From a virus, in the IMG/VR virus record IMGVR_UViG_3300025828_005303, positions 1-64,000 of that record: DNA of 64,000 nt; one strand, 5' to 3'. The notes under the pieces were generated by a model, which did not search any database, was not told the DNA's origin, and worked only from the letters and a program-made list of their open reading frames with translations. Of the stretch, positions 15,149 to 30,600 are shown in pieces. The position numbers were made by a program, and so were the translations under genes. Positions within the stretch are counted from its first letter, which is position 1. Each line of letters starts with the position of its first letter.

Positions 15149-18100
15149 ATGGCCACTACAGATAGACAAAATAGATTATTGATTGCAGAAGATTGGCGTA
15201 AGATCTATCAGGCGTTTCAAAAAGCAGATTTCAAATCATACGATTTTGAGACCATAAGAAGGACCATGGTGTCCTACATCAAGGAAAACTATCCAGATGA
15301 TTTCAATGATTTTGTTGAGAGTTCTGAATATGTTGCCCTGATCGATCTGATAGCCTATGTGGCACAGTCCCTATCGTTCAGAGTTGATTTGAATGCCAGA
15401 GAAAATTTTTTAGAAACCGCAGAAAGACGAAATTCTGTATTAAGATTGGCAAGACTTATAAATTACAATGCTCGTAGGAACCAGTGTGCATCTGGTTTGT
15501 TAAAGATAGATTCTGTTTCAACAACAGAAACAGTGACAGATTCGTCAGGCACTAATTTAGCCAATACCACAGTGGTATGGAATGATCCAACAAATGCCAA
15601 TTACAGAGAACAGTTTATCAGCATTTTCAACGCATTAAATTTTACAGATCAAAAATTCGGAAAGCCTTTGGAGTCGGCCATAATTGGTGGTATCACTACT
15701 GAAGTATACACATCCAACAGTATCAATACAGACCTTCCAATTTTCAAATTCATAAAACCGGTCAACGGAGTAACTAGAAATTTCGAAGTTGTGCCCGCAA
15801 CTGTATCTTCGAGCGAATCTATATATGAAAAGGCACCTCTACCGGGTGATGGTTTCAGTTATCTATACAGAACAGATGGCGCAGGAGACAGTTCGAATAA
15901 TACAGGCTTCTTTGTGTTGTTCAAACAGGGAGGATTGACAAACACCGAATTTTCTATCGAACAAGGCATTACAAATTTTGTGCAGAACATCAATGTCAAT
16001 GGCATCAATGACACAGATGTTTGGTTATACAGTCTTGACAACCTCAATCAGGTTTCAAAATTATGGACCAAGGTTCCGAGCGTTGCCGGAAACAACACAA
16101 TATACAACAGTTTGTCTAAAAGCGAAAGAGATGTTTACAATGTCATTACGAAAAATAACGACGCAGTTGATTTGGTCTTCGGTGATGGCAATTTTGCTAA
16201 CTTGCCATCGGGTGCTTTTAGGGTGTACCACAGAGTTAGCGACAACGAAAAGTATTCTATCCAGGCAACAGACATACAAAACGTTCAAATAGATCTTCCG
16301 TATCTTGACAAAAATGGTGGCAGTCAGGTGGCAACAATAAGTGTCAGCCTGAAACAATCAGTGTATAATTCATCGGCCACAGAATCAAACGATTCTATCA
16401 GGGAGAAGGCACCTCAGGTTTATTATTCACAGAATAGAATGATTACGGCAGAGGATTACAACATAGTTCCTTTGGGTGCATCCCAGGAAATAGTGAAAAT
16501 AAAATCAGTGAACAGAACAGCATCTGGCATTTCCAGGGCCAAGGATATCATTGATCCAACTGGTGCATATTCTCAGGTAAGCACTATTGCTGAAGATGGC
16601 ATAGTTTACAGAGAAGAAACATCACCTACTTTTACTTTTACTTTCACAAACAGGAATGATATTCTCAACACAATAAACACCAGCGTTGAGGCAAAATTAA
16701 AAAATGCGTATTCGAGGCAATTCTATTACTTGAAATATGATGCAAAAGATTTATCAAGCCTTACTGCGAGTTGGGTAAGCACAACAACCGGAACAAATAC
16801 AAACACAGGTTATTTTAATGCAGGCGGGCCTCTGGTTCTTGGGGAATTCAGCACAAGCAATCTGCAGTATGTAAAACCTGGATCTTTGGTGAAATTCACT
16901 TCGCCAGATACAAGAAAATTTTTAAACGGCAAGTTGGTCACCAGTGGCACAGACAATGCAGAAGATAGGTCATGGGCCAAAGTTACTTCGGTAGTGGCAG
17001 ACGGAGCAAATGGCGGAGTTGGAAATCTAGAGTCAGGGGTTGGTCCGGTTACTTTAGCGAATATTATTCCAGCAAACGCCGTGGCAAATGCGGTCATACC
17101 ACCTTTCCTTAACACATTCACCACAGCGTTGAAGCAAGACATACAAAATAGAATAGAAGCGTATGAGACATTTGGTTTGAGATTTGATTCAGAAAACACA
17201 GAATGGAAGGTGATCACATCATCCAACTTGAACACCTCAGATGATTTCAGTCTCGACAACGAGGGCGACACTTCCGAAACTAGTTTGGACGCCAGTTGGT
17301 GGTTTAAATTTACAAATGACGGAAATACATACACAGTTGAGTACAGATCTTTGAAATATATTTTCGAATCAGAAGGTCAAAACAAATTTCATTACGATAT
17401 AGATGAAAGAATCTATGATTATAAAACTGGAAGATTAGTAAAAGATTTTGTAAAAATATTAAAAAATAATTTGATATTATCAAGTTCAACATCTGTAGGG
17501 TATCCTATATATTGGCAAGTTGTAAACACCATACAAGAAGCAGACGGTTACCAGGACAATAGAAAAGTTGAAGTTGGCTTTTTCGATAGCGACGACGATG
17601 GCGTTGTAGATAATCCTGAAATTTTTGATATTATTGTTGAACCCACAACATCTCCCAACACAAAGTATGTGTTCTTTGAAAAATATTTGTCTTACAACAA
17701 CATAGAAAGATTCAGACCTTACGCTTCTACTAATTTTATTGTGACAGCAAATGAGTCAGATATAACTTTACCCGGAACATACGAAAATGGCCAACTTTTT
17801 TATTTTAGAGATCCCAGCGAAGACGTGATCAAAAAATATGATTCGTCCACACAAACTTTAAACACAACCACAGACTATATTGCCAGATCTGGTAGATCTA
17901 CTATCGATTTCCAGTACAAGCATCATGCAGGGCAAGGATCGAGAATAGATCCAAGTGTAAGCAACGTGATAGATATTTTCATGTTGGAAAGAACTTATGA
18001 TATCAATTTTAGAAATTGGCTTTCTGAAGGTGGAACACGGCCTACACCAAGCACAAGTGATCAGTTGAGAATAAGTTATGGAAGCAAACTTAATCCTGTA

Positions 18101-18640
18101 AAAAGTTTGAGTGATCAAATTATATACCGTCCGGTAAAATATAAAATCTTATTTGGCACAAATGCCAACGAAGAATTACAGTCAACATTCAAGGTTGTCA
18201 AAAATCCCGAAACAAATGTAAGCAATGCAATAATCAAAACAAAAGTCATTCAGGCAATCAATAGATTTTTTGCCTTAGAAAATTGGAACTTTGGTGACAC
18301 TTTCTATTTTACGGAACTTGCGGCTTACATACACAATCAATTGGCACCAGACCTACTCACGGTGGTCATCGTGCCTAATCAATCAGGACAAGGATTTGGT
18401 TCTCTGTTCCAAATCAGTTCAGCATCAGACGAAATTTTCATCAGTGGGGCCACCGTTGATGATGTTACAATCATAGATGCTCTAGGAGCCAACCAACTAG
18501 AGGCTTCTGGAACAGTTGTAACATCGACCACGTCAATAACAAACACAACAAGATCATCATCGGCAGTATCATCGGTTACCTCGACAACATACGGTTCTGG
18601 AAGCAACTCCAGTTCCGGCAGTAGTGGTACAGGATACTAA
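15149..18640 (+). CDS. 6: gp6 baseplate wedge protein (baseplate_J superfamily)
   Basis: The 1163-residue protein begins with the conserved gp6 N-terminus ([48 protein letters not shown]). It contains the central baseplate_J-type strands around residues 350-450 ([39 protein letters not shown]). T4 gp6 is 660 residues; marine versions are longer, and this one carries extra beta-rich insertions in the middle and a Ser/Thr/Gly-rich tail (last 50 residues). gp6 dimers form the inner ring that holds the wedges together and opens at contraction. The gene is driven by the operon and by the TATAAATA box at 15126. Confidence 0.92.
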   Translation: MATTDRQNRLLIAEDWRKIYQAFQKADFKSYDFETIRRTMVSYIKENYPDDFNDFVESSEYVALIDLIAYVAQSLSFRVDLNARENFLETAERRNSVLRLARLINYNARRNQCASGLLKIDSVSTTETVTDSSGTNLANTTVVWNDPTNANYREQFISIFNALNFTDQKFGKPLESAIIGGITTEVYTSNSINTDLPIFKFIKPVNGVTRNFEVVPATVSSSESIYEKAPLPGDGFSYLYRTDGAGDSSNNTGFFVLFKQGGLTNTEFSIEQGITNFVQNINVNGINDTDVWLYSLDNLNQVSKLWTKVPSVAGNNTIYNSLSKSERDVYNVITKNNDAVDLVFGDGNFANLPSGAFRVYHRVSDNEKYSIQATDIQNVQIDLPYLDKNGGSQVATISVSLKQSVYNSSATESNDSIREKAPQVYYSQNRMITAEDYNIVPLGASQEIVKIKSVNRTASGISRAKDIIDPTGAYSQVSTIAEDGIVYREETSPTFTFTFTNRNDILNTINTSVEAKLKNAYSRQFYYLKYDAKDLSSLTASWVSTTTGTNTNTGYFNAGGPLVLGEFSTSNLQYVKPGSLVKFTSPDTRKFLNGKLVTSGTDNAEDRSWAKVTSVVADGANGGVGNLESGVGPVTLANIIPANAVANAVIPPFLNTFTTALKQDIQNRIEAYETFGLRFDSENTEWKVITSSNLNTSDDFSLDNEGDTSETSLDASWWFKFTNDGNTYTVEYRSLKYIFESEGQNKFHYDIDERIYDYKTGRLVKDFVKILKNNLILSSSTSVGYPIYWQVVNTIQEADGYQDNRKVEVGFFDSDDDGVVDNPEIFDIIVEPTTSPNTKYVFFEKYLSYNNIERFRPYASTNFIVTANESDITLPGTYENGQLFYFRDPSEDVIKKYDSSTQTLNTTTDYIARSGRSTIDFQYKHHAGQGSRIDPSVSNVIDIFMLERTYDINFRNWLSEGGTRPTPSTSDQLRISYGSKLNPVKSLSDQIIYRPVKYKILFGTNANEELQSTFKVVKNPETNVSNAIIKTKVIQAINRFFALENWNFGDTFYFTELAAYIHNQLAPDLLTVVIVPNQSGQGFGSLFQISSASDEIFISGATVDDVTIIDALGANQLEASGTVVTSTTSITNTTRSSSAVSSVTSTTYGSGSNSSSGSSGTGY

Positions 18641-18642
18641 AG

Positions 18643-21600
18643 ATGGCGGAAGATAACAAATCATCAAGAAATCTAGAAGTAGTCACAGACAAAGAGGGTA
18701 GGAACTACAGAAGAACAGTGGCTCATCTACCTGCCTACTACAGGACAGATGCCAACCAACGATTTTTATCAAGCACACTTGATCCTTTGGTCCAGAAAGG
18801 CAATCTACAAAGGTTAGACGGTTATATTGGAAGGCCATATGCTTACACAAGACAAAGTGCTGACAAATACGTAAGTGCCACAAGTGAACTAAGGAAAAAT
18901 TATCAATTAGAACCTACTGTCACGTATATCGACAAAGATACAAGCAGTGTGAATCCTGAAGATAGAGTAAAATTTACAGCAACTTATGATGACTTTATCA
19001 ATCAAATCGAATACCTAGGCGGTATAGTTGACAACCATGACAGATTGACCAAAGAAGATGTATACAGTTGGAACTCTGCGGTCGACCTAGATAAGTTGAT
19101 CAATTATAGAGAATACTATTGGTTGCCAGAAGGTCCAAATCCTATCCTTGTGTCAACGATAGGACCAGGTATCAGTTATGAGATAGATGTCACTGCCAAC
19201 GGTTCGACATCATACAGATTTGGAACACACGGCAACACCGACAATCCCCAGATAACACTTTACAGAGGAAACACTTACAAATTTGTCAAAGATACCACAT
19301 CTCATCCTTTTTACATCATGACGGAACCATTCAAGACAGGTATTGCTGTCGATGGCTCAACAAGTGTGCTGTATGATAATGGTGTTACAAACAATGGGGT
19401 AAAAAAAGGCACTTTAACTTTTGTGGTTCCGGAAAATGCTCCAGATACACTACATTATCAGTGTGGTTCTCATTCTGCCATGAACGGCATCATAAAAATT
19501 AAGGATATCAATGATGCAACCAAGATAGATGTAGCAGAGCAGATAGTAAATCTTAAAAATTATACTTTCAGCGGCGGCACAGCATTGTCCAATGGAATGA
19601 AGATCAAATTTGGCAACAATGTCTTAGACACAGAAACCTACGCTAACAAAGAATTTTATGTCGAGGGTGTTGGAGAAAAAATTACATTAACCGACACGAC
19701 CAAATTGATAACACCAGAATCCTATGCAGAAGAGACAACAACATTGTACGACGAGAGCGCCTATGATTCTCGACCTTATTCGATTGCATTTTATAGGCCA
19801 ACCGATCCTGATTACATCACTATCAAAAGAGATAGCATAGACGGCAATGCCTGGAGCAGGTACAATCGATGGTTCCATAGAGCAATGATAGAAGACACAG
19901 CGACCATTAACGGCCTGGAACTGGACCTTCTGGAACAAAACAGGGCCAAGAGACCCATAATTGAATTTGATTCTGGACTCTCTTTGTATGACCATGGAGT
20001 AGTTGCCAAGAACAGTGTAACAGTTATTGATTCTGTGACAACAGATGTTGGGTCTACAATCGTAAACAACACAGGTTACATTGTGGATGGCATCACCCTC
20101 ACAGACGGAATGCGAGTTTTGTTCACAGCAGATCCAGACAGCCAATATAAAAATAAAATTTACAAAGTGAATTTTGTTACATTCAACTCCACAAGTGTAA
20201 TCAATCTTACTTTAGAGTCAGATGGTACACCAACAAATGGTGACAATGTGTTTGTAGAATTTGGTACTGTGAATCAAGGAAAAACATTCTATTACAAGTC
20301 TGCTACAACCGAGTGGGCCACTGGACAGGAAAAAACAAAACTGAATCAACAACCGTTGTTTGGTATGTTTGATAATTCTCACATTTCGTTTGATAATTCA
20401 ACAACATATCCAAACAGTGATTTCATTGGAGCCAAGGTTTTTGAATATAAAATTTCTGATTCGGCACCATTAGACACAGTGTTGGGATTGAGGGTAAAAT
20501 ACAACACAGTGCAGAATGTGGGTGATATTGTTTTTACATCTGATCTTCTATCAGGTACATTCAAATATAAAAGTGGTGACCAGTTTGTAAGCAAATTTCT
20601 TGGATCCGGGCACTTACACTATACGACAGGACTGACAACTCACAACAGCAAAAATGGATGGATAAAAAGATCGGAACAAAGTAAACAACGGGTGATAAGA
20701 ACATATGATGTCACAGCGGATGAAAAACAACTTTTTGCTATTGACGTTTACAAAGACAGCAAAACATTGACCGACCTGGAAGTCAGTGTTGATGTCGACC
20801 ATCAAAGAAAAGATCTAAACACAGACTACACACTAGTCGATGGAACTGTCAACAAATATGTTAAATTTACTAAAGCACTTGCGGTTGGCAATCTAGTAAA
20901 AATTACGACACATAGTAATTCAAAAAAATTATCAGGCAAGGGTGTATACGAGGTGCCCGAAAACCTTTCTACTAATCCTTTGAACGCAAGTCTTGATGAA
21001 TTGACATACGGACAGATACTAAATCATCTGCATGACATTCATGAGAAAAATATTGATATAGTTGGCGCGGAGTTTCCGGGAAACACCAACCTAAGAGATT
21101 TGCCAGATGTAAGACTAAAGGGTGGAACAATTATTCAGCATTCGTCACCTTTGACAAATGCTCTGTTCAGTTTGATAGATACACCTAGCAATTTTATCAG
21201 TGCCTTGGATTATTGTAGTTCATCATATCAAAAATTCAAAGAAAGTATTTTGAATTATCAGGTTGGAACCGATTATGACGGAACCATATCACAAAGACTA
21301 GATGAAATAATTGAAAAACTTAAAGAAAATAAAAATAATACCTTTCCATTCTTTTATGAAGACATGATGGGGTATGGCGAAAACGTATCTGTTAGAACGT
21401 ACACGGTGCAGGATTCGTCAGAAGTGGATTATGCGATAGACAGCCAGTTTGATGTGACATCACTTTCCAACAGGGCAGTGTATGTTTACTTGAATGACAC
21501 ACAGTTGGTCAGGGATCATGACTTTACTTTTGACACAACCGACGATAGCATAAACATCACGACCACGCTCGCTGTGGGTGACAAGATAGTGATAAAGGAT

Positions 21601-24600
21601 TATGCAGACACAACCGCAAGTTTTGTTCCACCTACTCCTACAAAAATGGGTATGTATCCAAAATACAAACCTGAGTTGGTTAGCGACAACACCTACACAA
21701 CCACAAAGAATGTGATCATCGGTCACGACGGTTCGAGGACTATTGCCTATGGTGACTACAGAGACGACTTGCTATTAGAATTTGAAAAAAGAATTTACAA
21801 CAATATAAAAGTAGAGCACGACCCGACTCTGTTAGATGAGAGCGATGTCAAACCATCCGCCTTTACCGAAACAGAATACAGCAACAACGAAGTCGATAGT
21901 ATTCTTGCCTTGGATTTTTACAATTGGGCAGGAATAAATGCCGTACAATATCAGAAACAGAACTTTGTTGACGGTGATCCTTTCACTTACAATTATTCTA
22001 CAGCAAAGAGTTCTTTGGCAAATGAATTCCTTCCGGGACATTGGAGAGGCATTTTTAAATATTTTTATGACACAGATAGGCCGCATACTCATCCATGGGA
22101 GATGTTAGGGTATTCAGAAAAACCTTCTTCGTGGGAAACAAACTACGGCCCGGCGCCATATTCTGCAGGAAATACTGTGATGTGGCAAGATCTAGAGGCA
22201 GGGTTTGACAAGCATACTCAAACAACCAAGGAACGTTATATACGTGAAGGTTTGACAAATTACATTCCCGTAGACGAAAACGGCAATCTTTTAAATCCTA
22301 TAAAAGCAAAACTTTTACAATCATATGATGCTATAGGCATTAGGAAAAGTTGGGTATTTGGAGACCAAGGTCCGGGCGAGACAGCCTGGAGGAGAAGTGC
22401 TCAATATCCTTTTGCTGTGATGAGGATGTTGGCTCTTACAAAACCAGCACAATTCTTTGGGCAGTATTTGGACAATTCAGCACTGAGCACTAACACCGCT
22501 GGAAACCTAGTAGACTCTCGAACAGGAATAAGACAAAGATTATCCACTAGCAGATACCACCTTGAAACAGTTACCGATACTGTAACGGGGATCACAACAA
22601 GATATCAGACAGCGGGTTATCAACCTTTTGTTGTGAACTATCTCATAAAAAATAATTTGGATCCTGCTGTTTTCTTTTACGACAAAATGAAAAATTTGAA
22701 TGTCCAGTTGTCCTACAAACTAGGAGGATTCACAGACAAAGAAAATATAAAGATTTTGACCGATTCGGTGTCTCCTGCTTCCACTAGTGGGTCACAGTTC
22801 GTGCCAGACGAAAATTACAAAATAATATTTAGAACCTCGAACCCTGTTGACAGATTTGATTATTCGGGTGTCTTGATCGAAGCGAACACTGATATTGCAG
22901 ACGATGGGTCAACTTTAGTTGGTGGATACAAAGTGATAGGTTACAATAAATTAAGACCATATTTCCAATATTTTTCTCCCATCAAGAACAGCAACAGCAC
23001 AAAATTTGTTATAGGAAGTACAGAGGCAATATTCTATAACACCTTTGATACTACCGCAAAGCAACTAACTTACGGATCTGTCTTGAAAACCAAACAGGAC
23101 GTGGTTGATTTCTTGCTTGGATATGAGGCATATTTGAAAAGTCGAGGATTTGCGTTTGAGTCATATAGCAGAGAATTGAAAGAAGTAAATGAATGGAAAA
23201 CATCCGCTAGAGAATTTTTATACTGGACCACACAGGGGTGGGCGGCAGGTTCGGCTATTACAATGTCCGCTGGAGCAGATGGTTTTAGTGTTACCACAAA
23301 AAATTCTGTGGTCAACAAGTTGAATAATTTAGTAGGCGAGTACACAGTCCTTGATTCGCAAGGAAGGAATCTATCAACAAAAGATATCAGCACTAAACGA
23401 GTAGGAACAAATTTCGAGATAAAATCAACCAACGTTGAACAAGGCATATTCAATATTGTAATGAATGCTGTGCAGAAAGAACACCTAATACTTTTTGACA
23501 ATAAAACTGTGTTCAGTGATATCATATACGATCCTGCCACGGGTTTCAGACAGCAGAGATTGAAATTGGTAGGATGGAAGACCGGAGACTGGAACGGTGA
23601 TTATTATTCTCCGGGATTTGTTTTTGATGAGGCGAAAGTAAATTTATGGACAAACAACAAAGATTACAATATTGGAGACACAGTAGAGTACCAAAATAAT
23701 TTCTATGTAGCAAAAGTTAACCACAACAGTAGAGACAGTTTCGAGAACGAAAATTGGCAAATCAAAAAAGAGAAACCAAATGCTCAGTTGATACCAAATT
23801 TCGACTACAAAATTTCGCAGTTCAACGATTTCTATAATTTGGAAACAAACAATTTTGATGAGTCACAACAAACACTCGCCCAACATTTGATAGGCTATCA
23901 ATCTCGAGATTATTTAGAAAACCTTTTTGTCAATGATGTTACGCAATATAAATTTTATCAAGGCTTTATAAGAGAAAAAGGAACTCTTAATGCCATAGAC
24001 AAATTGGTCAAAGCACAGTTCAATGGCGAAAATATCAGTTTAGACATCTATCCTGAATGGATGATCAAGACCGGCGAAATAGGAAATGTTGATAATAAAA
24101 AATCAATACAGTTTGAAATGGATGACAACAAATTCCTTTACAACACTCAATCAATCGAACTTTTAGATTCGGATACGGAAAGTAAAAATTTTGCCAGATC
24201 TGCTGTTGTATTGAAAGAAAATTTTTATCAAAAACCAATAGATTACACAGCAGGAACAACCTTTGCTCAATACGATTATACCAAAGAAGGGTTTGACAGC
24301 GATGTTGTTCAAAAATATAAAACTGCCGGATATGCCAGACAGGAAGATGTACAGCACACAGCATTCAATATCAATGACTTGTTGAATTTAGATGTCAATA
24401 GAATATCAAACAACGATCTAATATGGATTGCTAAAAAAGAAAACACAGATTGGGACGTGCAACGAATCACAAACACAGGCGTCAACATTATTTCTATACA
24501 ACCTTTGAATAATCAGACCGAATTGAGATTGACCTTCAGTGACAGCCATGGCTTCAGCAAAAACGATTTTGTACTGATCAGTAACAGTCAGTTCACAGAA

Positions 24601-27600
24601 CTTAACGGAGTATACAAAATAACTTCGGTTCCAGACCATAAAAATATTGTTTTTGATTTTGAAGAAACAGGAATACAAACATTTGGCACGCTGGCAGACG
24701 GATCGACTTTGGACTCATATGGCAATGTGTACAAATTTGTTTCAGTAAGGTTGTCGTCAATGAACAACGTGAACTCTTTGTTGAGCTATAGCGAATACCA
24801 AGACAAAGACGATTTGAACTCAGTAAACGGTGACAGAGTTTTTGTAGACAATAACGGCAACAGCAAATGGTCGATATATGAAAAGTGTGATCCATATACA
24901 TTAAAAGTAATCGAAAGTCCTTCGACAACAAATGACCAAGAATTTGGATACAAAGTTGTGGCAAGAAATGATGGAAGATTTATGGCAATCAGTGCACCTA
25001 ATACAGGACAAGGAACAATTCATTTCTTATTTAGGAGAGACAATATTCCCGGTGACGCTTTTCAGATACAATCGTCTCTGACCATGACAGACAACAACGA
25101 TAACACCAGCAGACTGGGTGAGAGTTTAAGGATAAGCACAGATGAAAACTTCATTATGGCAGGAGCGCCATATACAAACACTATTGGTCTAGACGGAAGC
25201 ACAAGGTTCTCCGACTCGGGTCTGGTCAAAACTTATCTGTGGAACACCACAGCAAAGAATTACGCACAACTTAACACTATAACACCGCCTTCGGATGAAA
25301 CAGGACAGAATTTTGGTTGGGACATTGCCATGGCAGAACCGGGAGCCAACAGCACCCGTTCCACACAACAGAAATACCTTTTTGTGAGTGCTCCGGGCAA
25401 GACTTCAGATTCAGGTGCAGTTTATATGTACACGTGGGGTACAGGAAATGATGGTTCAACATATGATACCTGGACTCAGGATGTTACTATAACAAGTAAC
25501 GATCCAGGTTCTGGCAAACGTTTTGGAAACAAGATCGCAGTGAATGATAATGGTGATATCTTAGCAGTAGCATCGGTTTCGTCTGGCACAGCCGGCAAGG
25601 TAGAAATTTTCACAAGAGGTGGCACGAGCAATGATGGTAGCACACAGAACACCTGGACACATAGGCAAACATTGACAGCGGTCAGTTCGGACGGTAGCAG
25701 TCAGAACAATCAGTTCGGTTTTGACCTTGCCATGAGCAGAGACGGAACCAAACTTTTGATAACTGCTCCTGGTTTTGACAACGATCTACAAGACGATGCG
25801 GGTGTTGTTTACTATTACAAATGGAACGCCGATGGTTCTACGAACACATATACATTACAACAGACCCTGAATGCTCCCGAAACACAGACTAACATGAAAT
25901 TCGGAACGTCAATCGATATCACTCCTGACAGCAGTAGGATTATAATTGGCGCTAGTAAATTCAATACAAAAAGAAACATGAAATTTGACAACGGTGCGAC
26001 CACTTTCGACTTACAAGACACTCACATTGTTGACATCAACAAAGAATCGGGCGGTGTGTTCACAGCCACGATGTATGACACAGACTATGTGATAGATGAC
26101 AAGTTGGTCACAGCAAAGGTCACAGCAAATGATGAATTTGGAAAATCTGTTTTTGCCATAGACGGATGTGTGTTCGCCGGATCACCGTCAGACGATAGCG
26201 ACAGTGGAGTAAGCAACGACGGAACGGTGTCTAGTTTTGATCTTAACGAACTAGGAGTCTATGCCTGGAAACCTATAGTAACTGAACAAAATTTAATCGA
26301 CGACAGGAAATTAACATCGGCATTCGTTTTCGACAAAGCCAAAAGCCAAATTATAGATTACTTGGATTTGTATGATCCTGTGAAAGGAAACATATTGGGA
26401 ATAGCAGATAGAGAAATAAATGTTAAGTCCGAATGGGATCCTGCTGTGTACAATGTGGGAGGTGAAACCAATAATGTCAATGATTCGATATCATGGACAG
26501 ACGATCACATCGGTGAAGTGTGGTGGGACCTATCTACAGTAAAATGGTTATGGTATGAGCAAGGCTCCCAAGAATATAGGACCAAGAACTGGGGTAAAAT
26601 TTTTCCTGGGTCGCAAATAGATGTGTACGAATGGACAGAATCAACTATACTGCCTTCGCAATGGGCCATATTGGCAGACACACCTCAAGGATTGGCACAG
26701 AACATATCAGGTCAGCCTCTGAATTCAGATGACACTGTGTACAGTATAAAACAAAAATATGATTCTAAAATTGACACATTGGTCAATTATTATTATTTTT
26801 GGGTCAAGAACAGTGTCAATCTACCGGATCCAAATAAATCATCAGTGGTCAGGAAGAACACAACTTCTTTTGTAAGCAACATTATAAGAGACCCGTTAAC
26901 TTCAGGCAAAAAGTTTTATGCTATCACAGACACCAACAAATTGCTGACATTCAATGTAAAAAACATCTTGTTCAATGATAATATTATCTTGAACATAGAT
27001 TACAAAGAAAATTTGAGTGAGGCAGAATCAAATGCTGTCTGGAAGATAGTGCAGGAAGGCAACAAGGACGACAGGCCTAATCTAGAAATAGAAACTAGAT
27101 GGTGGAACAGCCTGGTAGGCAAGAACGAAGCGGGAGACAGTGTGCCTGACATCGACCTTCCGGTAAACCAACGTTACGGAAACAATTTGAGACCAAGGCA
27201 GAGTTGGTACGTTGATAGGTTCAGACCTCTCAAAGAGATCATAACATATACCAATTCTGTGTTGAAGAAAAATCAGATAGCAAACAGTATTTCTTACACC
27301 AATCTTGACAGCAAAGAACCAGAGCCCACAGCACAATCGGGACTATGGGACGAAAAAGTTGACACATATGCTGATCTAACTTACAAAGACACCAGAGACA
27401 TCAGTGGAACCGTTGACTTCTTGGTTAGTGCAGATGAAAATTCAAACGGGTATTGGGCAATCTATAGATGGGACGGAACATCATTTAGTCGTACCAGAGT
27501 TCAAACATACAAAACAGATACCTACTATAAACTAGTTGACTGGTACAAAGTCGACGGTTCGATGACACACGACGAAAACACATTTATAGACAAGCAGGTC

Positions 27601-30600
27601 AAGTACGAATATGAGCTAGATGAACTAGATTTGGAAGTAGGTAAACACGCCAAAGTGACCAATGCAGATACTGGTGGCTGGAAGTTGTACATGAAGACCA
27701 ATCAAGGTTGGGAGAACGTAGGAACAGAAAACGGAACGATACAGTTAGAAGCAAGTCTGTATGACTATTCCGTTCTTAACACTGGATACGCCGGAGACGA
27801 CACGTTTGATGAAAATTTCTTTGACGCAGAACCATCTATAGAAACAAGGAATGTGTTGAAGGCACTGAGAGATGACATATTTGTCGGAGACCTGAAAATT
27901 GAATACAACAACATTTTCTTCATATCTCTGAGGGAGGTTTTAGAACAATCGAACTATGTTGATTGGCTATTCAAATCTAGTTTTATCAATGTCCGTAACT
28001 CTTTTAGATCTTTGGATCAGCGTAAAACATACACTGTGGGCACAGATTCATATGTTGAGAGTTACATCAATGAGGTTAAACCTTTCCACACTAAAGTAAG
28101 AGAGTATAATCTTGGATACACATCTCTTGATACACAAGATTCAATAAACACAGATTTTGATAATCCTGCTTTCTATGACACAAACGAAGGAAAGATTAGA
28201 AGTATTGATCCAGATGGACCAGCAGACGCTACAAGAATTACACAGTATCCTTGGAAGTTCTGGAATGACAACTATAAAAGATTTGTTCAATCGGTAGTTA
28301 TTACAAATGCCGGATCTGGTTACACACAGACTCCGACTGTGACAATAACCGGTGGAGGTGGATCAGGAGCCACAGCAACAGCAGTAGTCAGTGATGGCAG
28401 TGTCAAAAGTATTTCGGTGACCAATGCGGGATCGGGATATACCAGCACACCAACTGTGTTGATAACAGGCGGCGAGAGTGGCGGAAGCACACCAACAAAC
28501 CAGGCCAAGGCATCTGTAAGATTAGGAAATGCCAAGGTCAGAGACATACAGACAACAATCAAATTTGATAGGATCAGCAAAACTGCCACGGTCCTTGACT
28601 GGACAAGCGATACGGTTTACGAGTATGGAACATTGATTAGATTCAACAACGAACTTTACCGTGCCACGAACAGATTCACCTCAACCACGGACTTCGACGA
28701 TAACGAAGGAAGTGTGCAGAAATTACGTGGTGACGAAAGTTATATCACGGCAACTGAAAGAACACTAGGACTTTACACACCAACAACAGAAATGCCAGGC
28801 AACGAACTTTCACAGTTGATGAAAGGAATAGATTATGGCGGAGTGATGGTCACTGGACTAGACTTCACTAATGACCAAGGGTGGGATAAATCGAACTGGT
28901 ATGAAAACCCATGGGACAATTATGGAACCAGCAGAAGCAAAACATTCTACGGCGATGGATCAACAGTAACATTCAGTTTTGACACCGCACCAGCAACCAC
29001 AGAAGTTTACACAGTGTACTTTGATGGAACAAGACAGACCAGCGAAGTTTTCAGAGGTGACGGAACAACAACTTCATTTACATTGAGTTCTGCACCAGGC
29101 AATGGTGTTAAAGTCGAATTCATTCCATTTGATGATGATAAAGTATTGACACCAACAGATGACAGGACTCTTGACACTCAATTATCTGGAGGTCTTTTCA
29201 GCAGTGTGTTAGGTCAAAGTCCATCGGACATAATTGTAGAAGGCGATGCCTTCGTCACGCCAGAAACAAGTTTTGCTCCAGAAGAGAACGTTCCTGGTTC
29301 AATATTTGATACTCTGGACATAAAAGTTTATACAACACCTCTTTCGGGTGTGCCGTTCATAGTCAATAAAACTTATTTTGGTGATGACAGCACTATTACA
29401 TTTAGCATTGGACAAAAACCCGGAACATCAGCGGGTGTTTTTGTAACAGTGAACAATACAATTCAAACATTGAACACTGATTTTACTGTAGATGTTGAAA
29501 ATGAAACAATAACATTAACAACCACTCCGGTGACTGGTGCTGTGATCAACGTTAGAAGTTTTGCTGTATCAGGATCAAATTATGTTGTGTTAAATGAATT
29601 TACAGGTGATGGATCAACAACTGATTTTGAAACAGCATCTCGAGACACATATCAATTAGACAGTGCATTACCTACTCTGTATGTTACAAAAAATGGAGTA
29701 CCTCAAACAGTTAGTACTGACTACACAACATCAGAATCGAACAAAAAAATTACTGTGTCTTTTACATCAGCACCTGCTTCAGGTGACAGTATACAGGTAG
29801 CAGGCTTCAATCAAGATTCAACAAGCAGAGCATACGCGGAAGTTAGAACACAAGAAATTGAGTATGACGGTTCTACATTGACTTATCCTTTGACGTATCC
29901 TGCCGGCGCTATTGGTCCATACGCAGGCCTTACATTGGTAGAACTGAACGGTTCGTTATTGAGAGGTCCAGATAACACCTATTATTCAGGTGATGGCAGT
30001 ACAGCAACATTCACCTACGGAGTGTCTACTATGTTAAGTGATGGCAGTACAGTGGATCCTGCCAAGACAATAACTTCAAATAGCCAGATAGAAGTTTATA
30101 AAAATGGAAGCAAACAATTACTCAACACAGATTACACTGTTGATATCGCACAGCAAAATGTGAGTTTTGTTTTGGCGCCAGCATCTGGCGACATTATTGT
30201 TATAGCAACAAAAGTTGACAAGCACTACACAGTCACAGGATCCGATCTAGTCATAGATACCTCACAAATTTCATCGGACTCTATCTCATTGAGTCAGGGA
30301 GACAAGTTTGTGGTCACCACATTCAATAATGCTTTTGGAATGAGGCAAAGGCGAGAGGTGCTCGAAGGCAGAACAAATGGAGAATTTTATCTTTCAGCAG
30401 ATCCGTTCAACAGTGATTACACATACGTGGCACTGAATCAAGAACTTTTAGTTGCCAATAATGATTACACTATTGAAAACAACAAGATAACAATTTTTGG
30501 CAAGACCATAACGACATCTGATAGATTGGATGTGATGTATTTCGCTATCGAGAGCAACACGGGTGCCACAGGATTCAGGATATTCAAAGATATGTTGAAC

